The translations under genes were made by a program, and so were the position numbers. From assembly GCA_036495025.1 (NCBI GenBank), contig DASXNO010000082.1, forward strand, positions 1 through 46,697: a stretch of 46,697 bases of DNA, read 5' to 3'. The stretch is from JAOPZY01 sp036495025 (lineage in GTDB: Bacteria; Actinomycetota; CADDZG01; JAHWKV01; JAOPZY01). Shown here piece by piece: positions 7,304-14,222 of the stretch. Within the stretch, counting starts at the first letter, position 1, and every line of letters starts with the position of its first letter. The notes beneath the pieces were generated by a model. The model ran no database searches. It had not been told where the DNA came from and saw only the letters and a program-made list of their open reading frames with translations.

Positions 7304-8188
7304 ATGGTCGAGCACGGAACTGACCGGATCAAACGCGGCTTGGCCGAGATGCTGAAGGGCGGCGTCATCATGGACGTCACCTCGGCGGATCAGGCCCGCA
7401 TCGCCGAGGAGGCCGGGGCCGTCGCCGTCATGGCACTGGAACGGGTTCCTGCCGACATCCGGCGGGAGGGTGGCGTCGCCCGGATGGCCGACCCGACCAA
7501 GATCGTCGAGATCGTCGAGGCGGTCACCATCCCGGTGATGGCCAAGTGCCGGATCGGCCACTTCGCCGAGGCCCAGGTGCTCCAGGCCCTCGGGGTGGAC
7601 TTCATCGACGAGTCGGAGGTCCTCACCCCCGCCGACGAGCGCTACCACGTGGACAAGTGGGCCTTCACGGTGCCGTTCGTCTGCGGCGCCACCAACCTCG
7701 GGGAGGCGCTGCGGCGGATCGGGGAAGGGGCCGCGATGATCCGATCGAAGGGTGAGGCGGGCACGGGCAACGTCGTCGAAGCGGTCCGCCACCTTCGGGC
7801 GATCGGTGACGGCATCCGCCGGCTCCAGGTGGCCCCGGTGGAGGAGCTCATGGGCGAGGCGAAGGAGCTGAGCGCTCCCTACGAGCTCGTGCGGGAGGTG
7901 GCGGCCGCGGGCAAGCTCCCCGTGGTGTTGTTCTGTGCTGGCGGCATCGCCACGCCGGCCGACGCGGCGCTCGTCATGCAGCTCGGTGCGGAGGGTGTCT
8001 TCGTCGGGTCGGGCATCTTCAAGAGCGAGGAGCCGACGCAACGCGCACGGGCGATCGTCGAGGCCACCACCTACTTCAATGATCCCGAGGTGCTGGCCAA
8101 GGTGTCGCGGGGCCTCGGCGAGCCCATGCGCGGCATGGATCTCCGGGAGATCCCCGTGGAGGAGCGGCTGGCCCCCCGCGGGATGTAG
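7304..8188 (+). CDS. pdxS: Pyridoxal 5'-phosphate synthase, lyase subunit
   Basis: The 294-aa TIM-barrel subunit of the DXP-independent PLP synthase combines ribose-5-phosphate, glyceraldehyde-3-phosphate and ammonia. Diagnostic blocks are GGVIMDVTSADQARIAEEAG at the N-terminus, the lysine of VMAKCRIGHF, SEVLTPADE, RSKGEAGTGNVVEAVRH, and the phosphate-binding FCAGGIATPADAALVM plus GVFVGSGIFKSE. Length matches the family. It is followed closely by its glutaminase partner pdxT. The ATG at 7304 has a well-spaced GAGGAG. Confidence 0.98.
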   Translation: MVEHGTDRIKRGLAEMLKGGVIMDVTSADQARIAEEAGAVAVMALERVPADIRREGGVARMADPTKIVEIVEAVTIPVMAKCRIGHFAEAQVLQALGVDFIDESEVLTPADERYHVDKWAFTVPFVCGATNLGEALRRIGEGAAMIRSKGEAGTGNVVEAVRHLRAIGDGIRRLQVAPVEELMGEAKELSAPYELVREVAAAGKLPVVLFCAGGIATPADAALVMQLGAEGVFVGSGIFKSEEPTQRARAIVEATTYFNDPEVLAKVSRGLGEPMRGMDLREIPVEERLAPRGM

Positions 8189-8226
8189 CAGGCGGGAAGG
8201 TGTTCGGAGTTTTGCTAGGAGGACGG

Positions 8227-8820
8227 GTGCGGCCGGGCGTCCTTGCGCTGCAGGGGGACTTTGCGGAGCACCGCCGCGCCCTGGAGGCCTGCGGCGCCGC
8301 CGCCAGCGAGGTCCGAACGGCCGCCGACCTGGAGCACGTCGACGCCCTGGTCATCCCGGGCGGCGAGTCGACGACCATCCTGAAGCTCATCGACCGCTAC
8401 GAGCTGCGGGAGCCCCTCGTGAAGCACATCCAGGCGGGCCTGCCCGTGTTCGGGACCTGCGCCGGCGCCATCGTCCTGGCGTCGAGGTCCTCCGACGGGG
8501 AACCGCCGCTGGGGGTGCTCGACGTGGCCGTGCGCCGCAACGCCTACGGGCGCCAGCGGGAGTCCTTCGAGGCGGAGGTCGATGTGGCGGGGGTCGGCAC
8601 CGTGCCGGCGGTCTTCATCCGGGCCCCGGTCTTCGAGGACCCCGGCGAGGGCGTCGAGGTGCTCGCCACGTGGGCCGGCCGGCCCGTTGCGGTCCGCTCC
8701 GGCGGGCTGCTCGCCATTGCTTTCCACCCTGAATTGATCCGGCCTGGTGAGGGCGGCCTCGCGGAACTGGGGGGGAGTACGCTGGCACTGCACCGGTTCT
8801 TTCTGGAGGAAGTGGTCTAG
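8227..8820 (+). CDS. pdxT: Pyridoxal 5'-phosphate synthase, glutaminase subunit
   Basis: The 197-aa class I glutamine amidotransferase supplies ammonia to PdxS. The triad is visible as Cys78 in GTCAGA and His167/Glu169 in FHPEL, with PGGEST (44-49) forming the oxyanion-side loop; VLALQGDFAEH is the family start. GTG 8227 was chosen over an in-frame GTG at 8200 because AGGAGG (8217-8222) is placed 4 nt before it and the protein then begins at the conserved strand. The gene is followed by yebC with no intergenic base (TAG then ATG). Confidence 0.96.
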   Translation: MRPGVLALQGDFAEHRRALEACGAAASEVRTAADLEHVDALVIPGGESTTILKLIDRYELREPLVKHIQAGLPVFGTCAGAIVLASRSSDGEPPLGVLDVAVRRNAYGRQRESFEAEVDVAGVGTVPAVFIRAPVFEDPGEGVEVLATWAGRPVAVRSGGLLAIAFHPELIRPGEGGLAELGGSTLALHRFFLEEVV

Positions 8821-9573
8821 ATGTCGGGTCATTCGAAGTGGGCGGGGATCAAGCACAAGAAGGCGGTGATCGACGCGCGGCGAGGGAAGACCTTCGCCAA
8901 GCGGTTGCGCGGGATCGAGGTCGCCGCCCGGGAGGGCGGGGGCAACGTGGAGGCCAATCCCACGCTGGCGGACGCCGTCGCCCGGGCCCGCGACGACAGC
9001 ATCCCTACCGACACGATCGTGCGGGCCATCAAGCGGGGGACGGGCGAGCTCGAGGGCGTCACCTACGAGACCCTCGTCTACGAGGGCTACGCCCCCGGTG
9101 GCGTCGCAGTGCTCGTGGACGTGCTCACCGACAACCGCAACCGGGCAGCCGCCGACGTCCGCCGGATCTTCACGAAGTACGGCAGCAGCCTGGCCGAGCC
9201 GGGGGCGGTGTCGTGGATGTTCACGAAACGGGGCATCGTCCTGGTCCCCAAGGCCTCGGTGAGCGAGGACGACCTGCTGGCCCTGGCGCTGCAGGAGGGG
9301 GCCGAGGACCTGTCCGATCAGGGCGACGTGTGGCAGGTCACCAGCGCCCCCAACGACCTTCCCCGGGTACGGGGCGCGATCGAGGCGGCCGGCCTGCCCG
9401 TGGACTCCGCCCAGATCACCATGGAGCCCTCGACGACCATCGAGCTCGACCGCTCCGGCGCGGGCCCGGTGCTGAAGCTGCTCGACGCCCTCGAGGAGCT
9501 CGACGACGTCCAGGAGGTCCACTCCAATTTCGACCTCCCCGACGACGTCATGGCCGAACTCGCCGCCGGCTAA
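8821..9573 (+). CDS. yebC: YebC/PmpR family protein (DUF28)
   Basis: The 250-aa protein begins MSGHSKWAGIKHKKAVIDAR, the hallmark of the family, followed by GGGNVEANPTLADAV, IKRGTGE and the second-domain YEGYAPGGVAVLVDVLTDNR. Family members act as transcriptional regulators in some bacteria; recent work implicates them in translation of proline stretches. In actinobacteria yebC usually lies just before ruvCAB; here two minus-strand genes (a 32-aa peptide and an L,D-transpeptidase) separate it from ruvC. It is abutted to pdxT and so is likely co-transcribed with pdxST. Confidence 0.97.
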   Translation: MSGHSKWAGIKHKKAVIDARRGKTFAKRLRGIEVAAREGGGNVEANPTLADAVARARDDSIPTDTIVRAIKRGTGELEGVTYETLVYEGYAPGGVAVLVDVLTDNRNRAAADVRRIFTKYGSSLAEPGAVSWMFTKRGIVLVPKASVSEDDLLALALQEGAEDLSDQGDVWQVTSAPNDLPRVRGAIEAAGLPVDSAQITMEPSTTIELDRSGAGPVLKLLDALEELDDVQEVHSNFDLPDDVMAELAAG

Positions 9574-9613
9574 CCCTGGCTAAGCAGCGTTCCCGATCGA
9601 ACTTAGGAGCAAG

Positions 9614-9631
9614 ACGCGCGTATACGCGCGT
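9614..9631. repeat. 18-bp perfect palindrome after yebC
   Basis: ACGCGCGTATACGCGCGT is a perfect palindrome with an alternating purine-pyrimidine run, 40 nt after the yebC stop. The flanking GCAA and TTGC extend it as a hairpin with a 2-nt bulge. There is no U-run after it, so it is not a classical terminator; it may be a rho-independent variant or a protein-binding site. Confidence 0.55.
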
Positions 9632-9654
9632 TGCTGACCTGACCTCCGGAAAGC

Positions 9655-9680
9655 AAAAGGGCCGGGGCGGTCCCCGGCCC
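9655..9680 (-). terminator. Intrinsic terminator of the 32-aa peptide gene
   Basis: On the minus strand a perfect 9-bp stem (GGGCCGGGG with CCCCGGCCC, loop of 4) is followed by TTTTGCTTT. It starts 18 nt past the stop of the small minus-strand gene at 9698-9796. It is one of only two textbook intrinsic terminators I see in the window. Confidence 0.75.
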
Positions 9681-9697
9681 CCGGAAGTCGTCCCTCA

Positions 9698-9796
9698 CTA
9701 CTTCTTGGCGCCTGCCATCCCCCAGAGGTAGGTGGCGACGATACCGACGAGCCCAACGCCAGCGAGGATCATGCCGAATGCTCCCAAGGCGTTCAT
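9698..9796 (-). CDS. 32-aa single-pass membrane peptide
   Basis: A small open frame encodes a 32-residue peptide with sequence MNALGAFGMILAGVGLVG continuing to a Trp and ending GAKK. Residues 4-27 form one glycine-rich transmembrane helix with a short positively charged tail, so the C-terminus is probably cytoplasmic. Support for a real gene: a Shine-Dalgarno GGAGGG 8 nt before the ATG, a dedicated intrinsic terminator 18 nt after the stop, and a position between two convergent and parallel genes with no better frame. I do not recognise the family. The glycine-spaced helix would suit helix packing against a partner membrane protein. A longer overlapping minus frame (9603-9923) lacks protein-like composition. 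Confidence 0.7.
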   Translation of the reverse strand: MNALGAFGMILAGVGLVGIVATYLWGMAGAKK

Positions 9797-9911
9797 GGGT
9801 GATGCCCTCCGTTTCGTGAGAGGTGCCTCGAATGGTGGCCCTCAGGTAGTTTTTCGGCTTGGGGGCCGGTGGGCCTGAACGGCTCGTTTTACCTAGCGAG
9901 TCACCATGGAG

Positions 9912-9931
9912 GCTCCCCCACACGGGGGAGC
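9912..9931 (-). terminator. Hairpin directly after the L,D-transpeptidase stop
   Basis: GCTCCCCC and GGGGGAGC form an 8-bp perfect stem with a 4-nt loop, starting 1 nt beyond the stop codon. No U-run follows on the minus strand, so termination is plausible but not certain; it could also stabilise the mRNA end. Confidence 0.5.
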
Positions 9932-9932
9932 G

Positions 9933-10757
9933 TCAGTTGACGATCTGGATCGGGGTGCCGAGCGGCAGGTTCTGCTCCAGCTTCGTCACGTCGGCGGGGT
10001 GCATCCGCAGGCAACCGTTCGAGACCTGCTTGCCCTCGACGCTGGGGTCCTGCCAGCCGTGCACGCCAACGATGCCGCCGTACGGCCAGTTGGTGAGGGT
10101 GGGGGAGAAGGCCGAGAGCGCCAGGATCGCCGGGTCGTAGGGGGGGCCGGGCGCGTCCTGGATGGCCCAGATGTAGAAGGTGCCGACAGGTGTCGGCGTG
10201 GCGGGCACGCCGACGCCGACCGGGAAGGAGTCGACAAGCTTGCCATCCCGGTAGTGGTCGAGGCGGTACGACGACAGGGTGACCTGGAGGTAGTCACTGA
10301 CGGTCGAGGTGGCGAGCTCGTCGGCCGGGACCCATCCCGTGGTCCCGTTGGGGCGGACCGGAAGCTGGACCTGCCACCAGCCGGGCTGCGAGCCCACCAC
10401 GAGGAACGGGGTGTCCTGGCCGATCAGGTTGTGGGGCGAGATGCTCTGGACGACCTTCGCCTTTGCGTTCGGCGCGGTCCGGGCGACGACGAGTTGTCCC
10501 TGGGCCGTCGCCACCGTCGAGCTCACCGGGACGGGCGTCGCCGTCTGGGTGGGTGCCGGCAGGTCGCTCGGGGTTGCGGTGGGGGAGGCGGCGGGCGTCG
10601 CCGCCGCCACCGGCTTGGCGACGTGGTGCCTGGGCGAGGAGCCGAACACGAGTCCCCAGCCCTCGAATGCGGCAGCCGCCACCAGCAGGACGGTGACGAC
10701 GGCCAGGGCCTGCGCCAGGGGGTGGGCGTTCGCAAGCCGGGAGAGTGGGTTTCTCAC
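9933..10757 (-). CDS. Membrane-anchored L,D-transpeptidase with SH3-like domain
   Basis: The 274-aa protein has an N-terminal transmembrane segment (about 14-38), a Thr/Ala/Pro-rich linker (48-85), an SH3-like domain (about 86-150; LVVARTAPNAKAKVVQ, GWVPADEL) and a C-terminal YkuD domain (155-274). The catalytic motif is H233 in GVHGW and C249/R251 in SNGCLRM. Such enzymes form 3-3 cross-links in peptidoglycan or attach molecules to it, outside the membrane. The start is a GTG at 10757 preceded by GGAGGAAACTC. A much longer open frame continues upstream through the antisense of ruvC-ruvA but is a shadow. It is divergent from ruvC with 141 nt between starts; TAAAAT (10812-10807) is a candidate -10. 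Confidence 0.92.
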   Translation of the reverse strand: MRNPLSRLANAHPLAQALAVVTVLLVAAAAFEGWGLVFGSSPRHHVAKPVAAATPAASPTATPSDLPAPTQTATPVPVSSTVATAQGQLVVARTAPNAKAKVVQSISPHNLIGQDTPFLVVGSQPGWWQVQLPVRPNGTTGWVPADELATSTVSDYLQVTLSSYRLDHYRDGKLVDSFPVGVGVPATPTPVGTFYIWAIQDAPGPPYDPAILALSAFSPTLTNWPYGGIVGVHGWQDPSVEGKQVSNGCLRMHPADVTKLEQNLPLGTPIQIVN

Positions 10758-10849
10758 GAGTTTCCTCCAGAGCCGATCGAGGTCATGGGCCGGACGGCGC
10801 CCCGGGATTTTACCTGATCGAAATGCATGGCCCCTGGCTATCGCTTCGT

Positions 10850-10877
10850 TATGATCGTGACCCAAACAACCGTTCGA
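10850..10877 (+). promoter_or_regulatory. ruvCAB promoter -10 with LexA-like box
   Basis: TATGAT (10850-10855) is a good -10; the -35 is weak. Seven nt downstream, at 10862-10877, CCAAACAACCGTTCGA matches the LexA consensus TCGAAC-N4-GTTCGA at 10 of 12 fixed positions, placed where bound LexA would block initiation. RuvCAB genes are LexA-controlled in mycobacteria (general knowledge), which makes this weak box believable. Confidence 0.55.
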
Positions 10878-10898
10878 TCCGGAAGGGCAGGTCCGCCG

Positions 10899-11402
10899 AT
10901 GCGACTGCGCACGATGGGCATCGACCCCGGCCTCACCCGCATGGGTCTGGGGGTCGTGGAGCAGGAGGGCAACTGCCTGACCGCCCTCGCCTGCGACACC
11001 ATCGTTACGTCCCCCGCCGACTCCGTGCCCCGCCGCCTCAACACCGTCTTCGAGGCGCTCTCGGCGGCGATCGCTCAGTGGCGGCCCGACGCCGTCGCCG
11101 TCGAGCGGATCTTCTACAAGATGAACGCCCGGACGCTCGTGCCCGTAGCGCAGGCGTCCGGTATCGCCCTGCTCGCGGCGGCCCGCGCGGGGGCCGCGGT
11201 CTACGAGTACGCGCCGCTCGAGGTGAAGCTGGCGGTCGTCGGGACCGGTTCGGCCTCGAAGGACCAGATGCGCTTCATGGTGGCCCGCCTGCTCAGCGGG
11301 TCGTTCAGCACCGACACCCCCGACGCCGCAGACGCCCTCGCCGTCGCGATCTGCCACCTCCACTCCCGGAAGGTCCGGGCACTCGGGGGAGCACCGCGCT
11401 GA
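10899..11402 (+). CDS. ruvC: Holliday junction endonuclease RuvC
   Basis: The 167-aa resolvase has the RNase H-fold carboxylates: Asp in MGIDPGLTRMGLG (D9), Glu in AVERIFYKMNA, and the Asp pair in TDTPDAADALAVAICH. It cleaves Holliday junctions symmetrically together with RuvAB. ATG 10899 places the conserved GIDPGL six residues from the N-terminus, as in homologues; the ATG at 10827 would add 24 unlikely residues encoded by promoter DNA. GGAAGG lies 12 nt upstream. The stop TGA overlaps the proposed CTG start of ruvA. Confidence 0.96.
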   Translation: MRLRTMGIDPGLTRMGLGVVEQEGNCLTALACDTIVTSPADSVPRRLNTVFEALSAAIAQWRPDAVAVERIFYKMNARTLVPVAQASGIALLAAARAGAAVYEYAPLEVKLAVVGTGSASKDQMRFMVARLLSGSFSTDTPDAADALAVAICHLHSRKVRALGGAPR

Positions 11403-12010
11403 TCGCCTCGCTGACTGGCGAGGTCGCCGAGGTGTCGCCCGCCGCGGCCGTCGTGGACGTCGCCGGGGTGGGATACCTCGTGCACGCCCCGGCCCCGGTG
11501 CTCGCCGGGCTCGGCCGCGGGCAGCACGTCCGCCTGCTGACCCACCTGGTGGTCCGGGAGGACTCGATGACCCTCTACGGCTTCCGGACCGCCGACCAGC
11601 GCGAGCTGTTCCAGACCTTGATGGGCGTGACGGGCGTCGGGCCGAAGCTGGCCCTCGCGGTCCTCTCGGTGTTCGAGCCGCTGGCCCTCCGCCAGGCCGT
11701 GGCCACCGGGGACGTCGACGCCCTGACCTCGGTGCCGGGCGTCGGGCGCCGGGGTGCCCAGCGGATGCTGCTGGAGCTGCGGGATCGCCTCGATGTGATC
11801 GTCGACACCTCCGCGGTGCCCGGCTCGGCGCTGGCGGAGGTGCGGGAGGCGCTGGCGGGTCTCGGCTACACGCCCCCGGAGCTGCGGGGCATCGTCGAAG
11901 GTGTGGCCACCCCCGGCGCCTCGGTCGAGGACATGGTCCGGGCGGCCCTGCAGCAGCTCGCCGGCCGGGAGCCCCCGAAGTCGCCGGCAACGGCGCCGGC
12001 GAGGGCATGA
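11399..12010 (+). CDS. ruvA: Holliday junction branch migration protein RuvA (CTG start)
   Basis: The 203-aa protein has an OB-fold N-domain (IASLTGEVAEVSP), helix-hairpin-helix motifs (LMGVTGVGPKLALAVLS and LTSVPGVGRRGAQRMLLEL) and a C-terminal three-helix RuvB-binding domain (about 155-198; ALAGLGYTPPEL). It targets RuvB to junctions. Homologues begin MIASLxGxV. Here the equivalent codon is CTG, giving CTG ATC GCC TCG; the CTG overlaps the ruvC stop as CTGA and has GGGGGAG 9 nt upstream. No in-frame ATG, GTG or TTG occurs near. Initiation at CTG by translational coupling is the simplest reading. Confidence 0.93.
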   Translation: MIASLTGEVAEVSPAAAVVDVAGVGYLVHAPAPVLAGLGRGQHVRLLTHLVVREDSMTLYGFRTADQRELFQTLMGVTGVGPKLALAVLSVFEPLALRQAVATGDVDALTSVPGVGRRGAQRMLLELRDRLDVIVDTSAVPGSALAEVREALAGLGYTPPELRGIVEGVATPGASVEDMVRAALQQLAGREPPKSPATAPARA

Positions 12011-13032
12011 CCGACCGCCTGCTCACCCCGGCCGCGTCGGTCGAGGAGCGCGCCATCGAGGAGATGGAGCTCGACCGAACGCTTCGGCCCCGGACGCTCG
12101 CCGACTTCGTCGGGCAGGCCTCCACCAAGGAGCACCTCTCGATCATCCTCGACGCCGCCAAGGCACGGGACGAGCCGGCCGACCACCTGCTCTTCGCCGG
12201 TAGCCCGGGCCTTGGCAAGACGACGCTCGCCCACATCGTGGCCTCCGAGCTCGGGGTCGGCTTCAGCGTCACCTCCGGCCCGGTGCTGGAGCGGGCCGGA
12301 GACCTGGCGGCGATCCTGACGAACCTCCAGGACCGCGACGTGCTCTTCATCGACGAGATCCACCGCCTTGCCCGCACCGTCGAGGAGATCCTGTACCCGG
12401 CGATGGAGGACTTCCGGCTGGACATCGTCATCGGCAAGGGTCCCTCTGCTCGGTCGATCCGGGTGGACATCCCCCGCTTCACGCTCGTCGGCGCAACCAC
12501 CCGCACGGGCATGCTCACCTCCCCGCTGCGGGACCGCTTCGGCTTCACCGGGCGCCTCGACTTCTACGAGCCGCCGGAGCTGGCGGCCATCGTCCGGCGC
12601 TCGGCGGCGATCCTCGACATCGGGATCGAGCCGGAAGCCGGGGAGGAGATCGCCGTCCGCTCCCGGGGGACGCCACGGATCGCGAACCGGCTGCTGCGGC
12701 GGGTGCGTGACTTCGCCCAGGTCCGGGCGGCCGGCAGGATCAGCCTGGAGGTCGCCCGCGACGCTCTCGACGTCTTCCAGGTCGACACCGAGGGCCTGGA
12801 CAAGGTGGACATGGCCATCCTGCGGGCCCTCGCCGAGCGGTTCCGCGGCCGGCCGGTGGGGCTCACCACCCTGGCGGTGGCGGTGGGGGAGGAGCCCGGC
12901 ACCATCGAGGACGTCTACGAGCCCTTCCTCCTACGGAAGGGCTTTATCCAACGGACGCCGAGGGGCAGGCTGGCGACGCTTTCGGCCTACGAACATCTCG
13001 GGCTCCGGGAGGCCTTCCAACGGCTGGTGTAG
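12007..13032 (+). CDS. ruvB: Holliday junction branch migration ATPase RuvB
   Basis: The 341-aa AAA+ motor has Walker A GSPGLGKTTLAH, Walker B VLFIDEIHRL, sensor-1 VGATTRTGMLTSPLRDRFG and a C-terminal winged helix ending with the IQRTPRGRLAT segment. Hexamers pump DNA through the RuvA-junction complex. Start ATG overlaps the ruvA stop (ATGA), so ruvC, ruvA and ruvB are fully coupled. Confidence 0.98.
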   Translation: MTDRLLTPAASVEERAIEEMELDRTLRPRTLADFVGQASTKEHLSIILDAAKARDEPADHLLFAGSPGLGKTTLAHIVASELGVGFSVTSGPVLERAGDLAAILTNLQDRDVLFIDEIHRLARTVEEILYPAMEDFRLDIVIGKGPSARSIRVDIPRFTLVGATTRTGMLTSPLRDRFGFTGRLDFYEPPELAAIVRRSAAILDIGIEPEAGEEIAVRSRGTPRIANRLLRRVRDFAQVRAAGRISLEVARDALDVFQVDTEGLDKVDMAILRALAERFRGRPVGLTTLAVAVGEEPGTIEDVYEPFLLRKGFIQRTPRGRLATLSAYEHLGLREAFQRLV

Positions 13033-13045
13033 CTACACTGTGCCT

Positions 13046-13429
13046 ATGCATGTGATCGCTTTCCACCTGGCCACCGCCCAGCTTGCGGCCACCAAGAGCT
13101 CGGGGTCCTCGCTGCAGCTCCTGCTACCGCTGGTGCTCATCGGCGGCTTCTTCTACCTGTTCATGATCCGCCCGCAGAAGCGGAAGATGCGCCAGCACGA
13201 GGATCTCGTCAGCACGCTCGTTCCAGGGGACGAGGTGGTCACCATCGGGGGGATCGTCGGCTATGTGAAGTCGATTCACGACGACTACATCAGCCTGGAG
13301 GTCTCCGACGGCTGCGTGATCCGCGTCCTGCGCCAGGCGGTCGGCCGGAAGGTGGAGCCCCCGGCCCTTGACCCCACGCCCGATTCCGCAGGTCTTGAGG
13401 GAACTGCCGGAACTGACGATACAGAGTAG
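13046..13429 (+). CDS. yajC: Preprotein translocase accessory subunit YajC
   Basis: The 127-aa protein has one transmembrane helix (about 23-41, LLLPLVLIGGFFYLFMIRP) followed by the family block RPQKRKMRQHEDLVSTLVPGDEVVTIGGI and a small beta domain. YajC associates with SecDF in the inner membrane. ATG 13046 was picked because the conserved region follows at the normal distance; the frame upstream is a shadow of ruvB. TACACT just upstream (13035-13040) could serve as a -10. The HD gene follows after 3 nt. Confidence 0.93.
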   Translation: MHVIAFHLATAQLAATKSSGSSLQLLLPLVLIGGFFYLFMIRPQKRKMRQHEDLVSTLVPGDEVVTIGGIVGYVKSIHDDYISLEVSDGCVIRVLRQAVGRKVEPPALDPTPDSAGLEGTAGTDDTE

Positions 13430-13432
13430 GTT

Positions 13433-14143
13433 ATGGCGCTCAAAGTAGTAGAACCCGCGCGGCCTGGCGGCGGATCTTCCCTCGTGATCAACCTGCCGCA
13501 GGTGAAGGCCCACCCCGCCGTGAAGACCTTCATCCGGCTGGCCGACGACTACCTTGGCGAGCTCGGCTACACCGAGCACGGTTTCCGCCACGCCAAGATC
13601 GTCGCCCGGGATGCCCGCAAGCTGCTCAAGGGGCTCGGCTACGAGAAGCGGGAGCCCGAGCGCGCTGCGATCGCCGGTTACCTCCACGACATGGGCAACT
13701 TCATCTCCCGGGCGGGTCATCCCCAGTCCGGGGCGGCGATCTCCTACCAGATCCTGGGCGAGCTCGGCATGCCCTACAAGGAGATCGGGATCGTCCTCGG
13801 TGCCGTCGGCAACCACGAGGAGGGCATCGGTCAGCCCGTGTCGCCGGAGGGCGCCGCCCTCATCCTGGCCGACAAGGCCGACGTCCACCGGTCACGGGTC
13901 CGCAACAAGGATCCGGAGACGTTCGACATCCATGACCGGGTGAACTACGCGGCCGAGTCCAGCGTCCTCTCGGTGGACATCGAAAAGAGGACGCTCACCC
14001 TGGAGCTGCTGATCGACACCACCCTCTGCAAGATCATGGAGTACTTCGAGATCTTCCTGGAGCGCATGGCGATGTGCCGCCGGGCTGCGGAGTTCCTCGA
14101 CTGCCAGTTCCGTCTCGTCATCAACGGGACCGAGCTCCTGTGA
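13433..14143 (+). CDS. HD-domain metal-dependent phosphohydrolase of unknown substrate
   Basis: The 236-aa cytoplasmic protein has the HD-superfamily ligands: H49/H53 in EHGFRHAKIV, H85-D86 in YLHDMGNF, H128 in NHEEG and D147 in ADKADVHRSR. It lacks GYP, Rel-synthetase or nucleotidyltransferase modules. The gene is 3 nt after yajC and 79 nt before secDF, so it is embedded in a Sec operon. The closest general type is a stand-alone HD hydrolase for nucleotides or cyclic dinucleotides; the substrate is not inferable. A helix-rich C-terminal part (180-236) has no recognised motif. The link to secretion is only positional. Confidence 0.85.
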   Translation: MALKVVEPARPGGGSSLVINLPQVKAHPAVKTFIRLADDYLGELGYTEHGFRHAKIVARDARKLLKGLGYEKREPERAAIAGYLHDMGNFISRAGHPQSGAAISYQILGELGMPYKEIGIVLGAVGNHEEGIGQPVSPEGAALILADKADVHRSRVRNKDPETFDIHDRVNYAAESSVLSVDIEKRTLTLELLIDTTLCKIMEYFEIFLERMAMCRRAAEFLDCQFRLVINGTELL

Positions 14144-14222
14144 GTTCGACGCCCCAGTGCAGCAACGATGAGCCACCCTCTTTGTCACAGTTCATTCAGT
14201 TCCATCGGTTAGAGTCGGTGAA

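Noticed and set aside
9603..9923. 106-aa minus frame overlapping the 32-aa peptide
   Set aside because: No Shine-Dalgarno sequence, Arg-rich random composition, and it runs through the terminator hairpin; the 32-aa frame has all gene signals.
10758..12548. Minus-strand extension of the L,D-transpeptidase frame through ruvC, ruvA and ruvB
   Set aside because: The region is antisense to well-supported ruv genes, and a GTG with GGAGGAAACTC at 10757 gives a normal enzyme with a signal-anchor.
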